Assembly: GCF_029335315.1 (NCBI RefSeq)
Contig: NZ_JARJLT010000320.1
Location: 1-35,475, forward strand
Reading direction: 5' to 3'
Length of the DNA: 35,475 nucleotides
Origin: Pseudomonas citronellolis
Lineage (GTDB): Bacteria; Pseudomonadota; Gammaproteobacteria; Pseudomonadales; Pseudomonadaceae
Shown one piece after another: positions 31,564-35,475 of the stretch. Every line of letters begins with the position of its first letter. Positions within the stretch are counted from its first letter, which is position 1. A program made the position numbers and the translations under genes. The notes beneath the pieces were generated by a model. It had not been told where the DNA came from. It saw only the letters and a program-made list of their open reading frames with translations, and searched no databases.

Positions 31564-33411
31564 TCAGAAGGTGGTCTTGAACGAAGCGGTGACCATCCCG
31601 CGGTCCTTCAGCAGCGGCGCCAGGCCGGCCTGCGAGGTGATCTGCCCGGGAATGCACTGGTACTGCCCGTTGGCGCCGGGGGTGTTGTTGTCGCGGCCGC
31701 TCTCGCAGGTGTCGAAGGGACCGAAGGCGTCGACGTACTTGAGGTCGAAGCGGTACTTCTGGTGGAAGTCGGCGGCCACGCCCACCGAGTAGCTGCCGGC
31801 GTCCTCGTTGCCGCCCAGCTGCACCGCCGAGTTGCCGTGCAGGCCGACGTTGTAGGCCAGCGGCATGGACAGGTCGACGCCGGGGAACGCCTGGTACCAG
31901 GTGGGGGTGAAGCTGGTGGCCATGGCGTAGGCGTTGGTGGTCACCTTGTCCACGCCGCGGTAGCTGGAGTCGCCCTTGAAGGTCTGCGCGCCCTCGGTGA
32001 CGTCCACCAGGTGCGTCAGGGTGCCCTCCACCGCCAGGCTGGAGGCGTCCCACAGCGGCGTGGCGCCGAAGGTCACCAGGCCGTTGAGGACCACGTGGAA
32101 GGTCTTGCCGCGGGCCAGGCCGGTGTCGCCGTCGGAGGGGCGCTCGCCGATCAGGTTGGCGCCGTTGATCAGGCCGCGCTTGGCGGCGGCGTAGAGTGTC
32201 GGGTTGATGGTGGTGAAGTTGCTCGCCAGCGGCATGTTCTCGCGGTAGTTCAGGTCCAGGCCGACGCTGACCGGGCCGACGTTCTTCGACAGGCTGATGC
32301 CGTAGATGTCGATGTCGTCGGCGTAGGCGGTGAAGTAGTTCATCCCCGGCAGGCCGGCGAGCCCCGGCTTGTGCAGGTTGGGCGCGTCCACCAGCACCGC
32401 CGGCAGGGTGTCGGAGGTCTTGCGGTAGTAGAAGCCGAGGGTGCCGTCGAGCCATTCCGGGCTCCACTTGGCCATCAGGCCGAAGTCGCCGGTGTTGCTC
32501 GGCGTGGCGTCGTGGCCGCGCGGCGCGCCGTAGAAGGCCGAGCTGGCCGGCAGCGGCAGCCAGAACACCTTGCCGCCGTCGTTGAGCATGTCGTAGGGGC
32601 CCATGTAGGTGCCGCCTTCGGGGAAGCGCGAGTTCTCGAACTCGAGGAAGTACTGCGCGGCCAGGGTCAGCTCGGGATTCACCGTCAGCGACAGCGACAG
32701 CTGGCTGCGCGGCATGAACAGCTCCTTGGCCTCGGTGCCGGGCACGTTGTACAGCTTGCCCAGGTCCAGGGCCGACTGGCCGTAGTTGATGCCGTTGGCG
32801 GCGCTGAACAGGGTCTCGCCCCAGTACACAGTGTGGCGGCCGAGCTTGCCGCTGAGCTGCATGCCGTCGCCGACCTCGTGGCTGGCGAACACGAAGGCGT
32901 CGAGCAGTTCGCCCGAGGGGCCGTTGTAGTAGCGGTCGGCGAAGCCATCGAGGCCACTGCTGGCCGGCCGCCCGCCAGCCGGCGCGAGCACCCGGCCATT
33001 GCGGTTGACCAGGTGGCCGGCGTTGGCGCGCTGGCCGGGGAACGGGTTGTCGCCTGCGACATGGTCGTAGGCGTGGTCGTACCAGCTCGCGGTGCTGAGG
33101 CGCAAACCCATGCTGTCGCGGTAGACGACGTCCAGTTCGCTGAGCAGGTCGATGCGCTGGGTCACCGCGCTGCCGACCCCGAAGTTGCGGTCGCCGTCGT
33201 TGGTGTTGGCGGTGTTGGCGATCTTGCTGTTCTGCCCCTCGACGCGCTGCCCGTAGCTGAGCTTGACGGTGTTGTCGAAACGCACCGACAGGTCCGGGTT
33301 GCCGGTGGTCAGCTCGAAGGCCTGCAGTTGCGGGCTGGCGACGGCGGCGAGTACCGCCGAGGCGAGCAGGCAACGGCGCAGGGGCCGCGCGGGGTGGTTC
33401 GGGTTGTGCAT
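31564..33411 (-). CDS. DUF1302 outer-membrane beta-barrel protein (module 2)
   Basis: 615 residues. Signal peptide about 1-31 (CLLASAVLAAVASPQLQA). The mature part begins FELTTGNPDLSVRFDNTVKLSYGQRV, the common DUF1302 opening, and includes LSGKLGRHTVYWGETLF as family signature. It ends DRGMVTASFKTTF with C-terminal Phe, as in outer-membrane barrels. A Cys pair near the end (about positions 568 and 582) may form a surface-loop disulfide. It is 83 residues longer than the module-1 protein, mostly in loops. The likely role is uptake or exit of a hydrophobic compound through the outer membrane. ATG 33411 is preceded by ACGGAG, and by an ACAACAAGAAA motif, suggesting Hfq/Crc control. Confidence 0.9.
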   Translation of the reverse strand: MHNPNHPARPLRRCLLASAVLAAVASPQLQAFELTTGNPDLSVRFDNTVKLSYGQRVEGQNSKIANTANTNDGDRNFGVGSAVTQRIDLLSELDVVYRDSMGLRLSTASWYDHAYDHVAGDNPFPGQRANAGHLVNRNGRVLAPAGGRPASSGLDGFADRYYNGPSGELLDAFVFASHEVGDGMQLSGKLGRHTVYWGETLFSAANGINYGQSALDLGKLYNVPGTEAKELFMPRSQLSLSLTVNPELTLAAQYFLEFENSRFPEGGTYMGPYDMLNDGGKVFWLPLPASSAFYGAPRGHDATPSNTGDFGLMAKWSPEWLDGTLGFYYRKTSDTLPAVLVDAPNLHKPGLAGLPGMNYFTAYADDIDIYGISLSKNVGPVSVGLDLNYRENMPLASNFTTINPTLYAAAKRGLINGANLIGERPSDGDTGLARGKTFHVVLNGLVTFGATPLWDASSLAVEGTLTHLVDVTEGAQTFKGDSSYRGVDKVTTNAYAMATSFTPTWYQAFPGVDLSMPLAYNVGLHGNSAVQLGGNEDAGSYSVGVAADFHQKYRFDLKYVDAFGPFDTCESGRDNNTPGANGQYQCIPGQITSQAGLAPLLKDRGMVTASFKTTF

Positions 33412-33530
33412 TCGATGGCTCCGTTTCTTGTTGTGGTCGGGACGCAGTGGGGCCCGTCCCGAGGCCCTGGCCCGCGACGCGCGCGGGCCGGCTCCGGCCG
33501 TGGAAGCCGGGGCCATGAATTCGTCGGGGA
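33412..33530 (-). promoter_or_regulatory. DUF1302 leader with ACAACAAGAAA motif and two hairpins (module 2)
   Basis: Minus strand 33434-33424 reads ACAACAAGAAA (AACAAGAA matches AAnAAnAA) next to the GGAG site of DUF1302. Upstream are hairpins GGCCCGCG/CGCGGGCC (33469-33489) and GGGACG/CGTCCC (around 33440-33460) without U-tracts. No promoter is evident, so DUF1302 is probably cotranscribed with the hydrolase gene. Confidence 0.45.
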
Positions 33531-34094
33531 TCAGCGATCCAGCTGCTGGATCAGCGCGTCGGCCGCCGGCCAGTCGCCGTAGCCGGAGGCCGGGTTGAGG
33601 TGGCCGACCTGGCCCAGCTCGACCAGGCTGGCGCCCCAGTCGGCGGCCAGGCGGCGCACGGCGTCGAGACTGGCCAGGTGGTCGTCGGCGCTGGCCGCTA
33701 CCAGGCAGGGGAATGGCAGCGGCTGGCGCGGCAGCGGGGTCCAGCCGTGCTCGGCCAGGCTTTGCGGGCTCGGGTAGCCTTCCGGCCAGGTGGCGTCGAG
33801 GTCCGGTGGGGTGGCCAGCAGCGCGCCCTTGACCGGCCGCGAGTAGCGCGCCGCCCAGTGCGCCACCATCAGCGCCCCGGCGCTGTGGGCGACCAGGATC
33901 AGCGGCCCGTCGATACGCTCGACCTCGCGCTGGATGGCTTCCACGCGGGCGTCCAGGCTGAGCTTGTCCGCGGTCAGCGGCGGCACCGCGCGGACCTTCG
34001 GCAGGCGTGCCTGGAGCAGCGTCTGCCAGTGGCCGGGCACATGCTCGCGCAGGCCGGGGACGATCAGGACGGTGGTGTCGTTGTTGTGGCTCAC
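33531..34094 (-). CDS. Alpha/beta hydrolase, YdeN/RBBP9 family
   Basis: 187 residues from GTG 34094 (VSHNND...). Short serine-hydrolase fold: VLIVPGL at the first strand, nucleophile Ser71 in AHSAGA, Asp137 or Asp138 in SADDHLA, and His165 in GHLNPASGYGDWP, the last being the RBBP9/YdeN hallmark. Family members are small cytoplasmic serine hydrolases with poorly known substrates. I chose GTG because GAGGTG precedes it by 6 bp and the family starts right here. ATG codons farther upstream would add an untypical Arg-rich extension. It is the first gene of module 2, divergent from an AraC gene, and could hydrolyse an ester related to the transported compound. The role is inferred from position only. 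Confidence 0.87.
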   Translation of the reverse strand: MSHNNDTTVLIVPGLREHVPGHWQTLLQARLPKVRAVPPLTADKLSLDARVEAIQREVERIDGPLILVAHSAGALMVAHWAARYSRPVKGALLATPPDLDATWPEGYPSPQSLAEHGWTPLPRQPLPFPCLVAASADDHLASLDAVRRLAADWGASLVELGQVGHLNPASGYGDWPAADALIQQLDR

Positions 34095-34441
34095 CGGGCA
34101 CCTCGTGGCGTTTTCGAAGATGTTGGAGAGACAGTACGGGCGCACCGCCGGCCCTGCTTTGCATAGGGCGTCAGGCACTTCGCAATTGATGACAGCACGG
34201 CCGCCGGTGGTCCCCCGCGCGCCCCGCCGGAGCCCCCGCCGGCGCTGGCCGAAGCCGCGACGGAGAGCGCGTCGCTGCCCTGCGCGCGCGCCAGCCTGGG
34301 CTAATCTTTGCTGCACGCGCGCGGCGGCCTGCCGATAGAATCCGTCGTCATCCGGCAACTCGAACGCTGGGTCCGCGCCCCGGCCGCTTGCCCTTGCGTG
34401 ACAGCCCTGCTCGGCAGAAGAACAACAACAAGGCGATAGAC
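34095..34441. promoter_or_regulatory. Divergent regulatory region of module 2
   Basis: 347 bp between the hydrolase GTG and the AraC ATG, without a convincing gene. On the plus strand TAGAAT (34335-34340) is a candidate -10 for the AraC gene. An AAGAACAACAACAAG tract (34418-34432) ends 9 bp before its ATG. On the minus strand TATGCA near 34150 could serve the hydrolase operon. None of the TGCA-N6-GGATA boxes of module 1 is present, so module 2 seems to be controlled separately. Confidence 0.45.
34418..34432 (+). promoter_or_regulatory. AAGAACAACAACAAG motif before the second AraC gene (Hfq/Crc-like)
   Basis: Several overlapping AAnAAnAA matches lie 10-24 bases upstream of ATG 34442 and overlap the weak AAGG ribosome site. 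This is the best Hfq/Crc candidate in the window. Confidence 0.55.
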
Positions 34442-35452
34442 ATGACCCCGATGGTTCGCGTGGCGGCCCTGACCAACTACCTGGAGGTGGCGCGCCACCT
34501 CGGTCTCAACCCGCAGCTGCAGCTCAGCCAGGTGGGGTTGAGCCAGGCGATGCTCGACAACCCCGAGCAGCGCATCCCCACCGCCGCCGCGGTGCGCCTG
34601 CTGGAGGACTCGGCGCGCGCCAGCGGCTGCGAGACCTTCGGCCTGCGCATGGCCGAGTCGCGGCAGCTTTCGGATTTCGGCGTGATCAGCCTGCTGCTGA
34701 CGCACCAGGCGACCCTGCGCGAGGCCATCGACACCATCGTCCAGTACCGCCACCTGATCAACGAATCCCTGGCCCTGTACGTCGACCAGGAAGGCCGCAC
34801 GGTGATCCTCCGCGAAGAACTGGTGACCGCCCCGCCGCAGCCGGCGCGGCAAGGCATCGAACTGGCGGTGGGGGTGCTCTACCGGCTCTGCGGCGCCCTC
34901 CTCGGCCCGCACTGGCAGCCGCTGAGCGTGAACTTCAGCCACGACGCCCCGGCCGACCTGCAGGTGCACCGGCGCCTGTTCGCCTGCAAGATCGAGTTCG
35001 GCAGCGAGTTCAACGGCATCGTCTGCCCGGCCAGCGCGCTGGACGCGCCCAACCCCCTGGCCGACCCGGCGATGGTCCGCCACGCCCGCAGCTTCGTCGA
35101 CTCGCTACCCGGCGCCACCGAGGCCAGCACCCTCAACGAGGTGCGCAAGGCCATCTACCTGCTGCTGCCGATGGGCCGCGCCACCATCGAACAGATCGCC
35201 CTGTCCCTGGGCCTGAACGTGCGCACCCTGCAACGCCGCCTGGAAGACAACCAGGTGACCTTCTCCGACCTGATCAACGAAGTGCGCCGCGAACTGGTGC
35301 TGCGCTACCTGGAGAACCCCCGCTACAGCCTGGGCCGCATCGCCGACCTGCTCGGCTACTCGATGCCCAGCTCCTTCACCCGCTGGTTCACCCAGCAGTT
35401 CGGCATGGCCCCGGCGGCGTGGCGCCGGCAGCAGGGGCGCCGCGAAGAGTGA
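34442..35452 (+). CDS. AraC-family regulator with arabinose-binding-type N-terminal domain (OruR-like)
   Basis: 336 residues. The N-terminal ~190 residues match the Arabinose_bd (PF12625) type seen in OruR, ArgR and other Pseudomonas AraC regulators (MVRVAALTNYLEVARHLGLNPQ; RIPTAAAVRLLEDSARASGCETFGLRMAESR). The C-terminal domain has helix-turn-helix 1 TIEQIALSLGLNVRTLQRRL at about 255-274 and helix-turn-helix 2 SLGRIADLLGYSMPSSFTRWFTQQFG near 301-326. It is a different subfamily from the XylS-like protein at 1473-2468. Divergent position suggests that it activates the hydrolase-DUF1302-DUF1329-YCF48-RND operon. I chose ATG 34442, where the family begins; an upstream ATG at 34388 would add 18 residues that are really the A-rich leader. 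Confidence 0.9.
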   Translation: MTPMVRVAALTNYLEVARHLGLNPQLQLSQVGLSQAMLDNPEQRIPTAAAVRLLEDSARASGCETFGLRMAESRQLSDFGVISLLLTHQATLREAIDTIVQYRHLINESLALYVDQEGRTVILREELVTAPPQPARQGIELAVGVLYRLCGALLGPHWQPLSVNFSHDAPADLQVHRRLFACKIEFGSEFNGIVCPASALDAPNPLADPAMVRHARSFVDSLPGATEASTLNEVRKAIYLLLPMGRATIEQIALSLGLNVRTLQRRLEDNQVTFSDLINEVRRELVLRYLENPRYSLGRIADLLGYSMPSSFTRWFTQQFGMAPAAWRRQQGRREE

Positions 35453-35475
35453 GATTGCCGGCGAGCGGGGCTTCC

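Noticed and set aside
34388-34441. Upstream ATG for the second AraC gene
   Set aside because: Adds 18 polar residues encoded by the A-rich leader; the family N-terminus fits 34442.
34095-34441. XylS-like box at the module-2 promoter (TGCA-AAGCAG-GGCCG near 34150)
   Set aside because: Only the TGCA half and GG match; the TA end is missing and no second box lies 20 bp away.
1-35475. CRISPR array, tRNA, rRNA, transposase or phage genes
   Set aside because: No regularly spaced direct repeats, no cloverleaf-like sequence, and no integrase or DDE-type protein found in any frame.

Overview
The window is about 70% GC with Pseudomonas-style gene content: mhp-type meta-cleavage enzymes, DUF1302/DUF1329 envelope proteins, AraC/XylS regulators, a NodT-type efflux set, and REP-like inverted repeats of the GTAGGAGCGAGCTTGCTCGCGA and GGCGGATAACCG kinds. 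I infer a high-GC Pseudomonas (P. citronellolis / P. nitroreducens-like); the sequence alone does not fix the species. No tRNA, rRNA, CRISPR array, phage gene or transposase was seen.

Layout. (1) 1-16258, all on the minus strand, is a catabolic island. It has a CarAa-like Rieske oxygenase (cut by the window edge) and its XylS-type AraC regulator. Next is an operon of YCF48 propeller, MMPL/RND permease, DUF1302 barrel, DUF1329 periplasmic protein, zinc-type dehydrogenase and cupin, followed by a HbpS/GlcG-like protein. Last is a complete lower meta pathway mhpB-C-D-F-E. (2) 16259-26580 looks like housekeeping or stress cargo: a DMT transporter divergent from a LysR regulator, and a tightly overlapped minus-strand run PPK2, KefC-like antiporter, AI-2E permease, NodT outer-membrane factor, HlyD adaptor and FUSC/DUF2955 protein. 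A small lipoprotein gene lies on the plus strand. (3) 26581-35452 holds a second copy of the envelope module in rotated order: alpha/beta hydrolase, DUF1302, DUF1329, YCF48, MMPL/RND. It is divergent from a second AraC-type regulator.

How it may work together. MhpB-F-E are recognisable enzymes that open a 2,3-dihydroxyphenylpropanoid-type catechol and reduce it to acetyl-CoA, pyruvate and a short acid. The usual entry flavoprotein MhpA is absent. The Rieske oxygenase is the only ring-activating enzyme in view, so the growth substrate is unknown and probably not simple 3-hydroxyphenylpropionate. The Rieske gene, the mhpB operon and the YCF48 operon share one promoter plan: a distal TGCA-N6-GGATA-like box, a second GGGA box 19-20 bp downstream, then 27-28 bp to a TAnnnT -10. 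This closely resembles XylS-family operators and predicts one regulon under the AraC protein at 1473-2468.

The most novel element is the duplicated four-protein envelope module (MMPL permease, LolA-like periplasmic DUF1329, outer-membrane DUF1302 barrel, YCF48 propeller). Its parts suggest a trans-envelope route for a hydrophobic molecule, tied here to aromatic catabolism. Both copies have a strong hairpin straight after the DUF1329 gene. Several genes of the two modules and both AraC regulators carry AAnAAnAA motifs near their starts, which suggests Hfq/Crc catabolite control.
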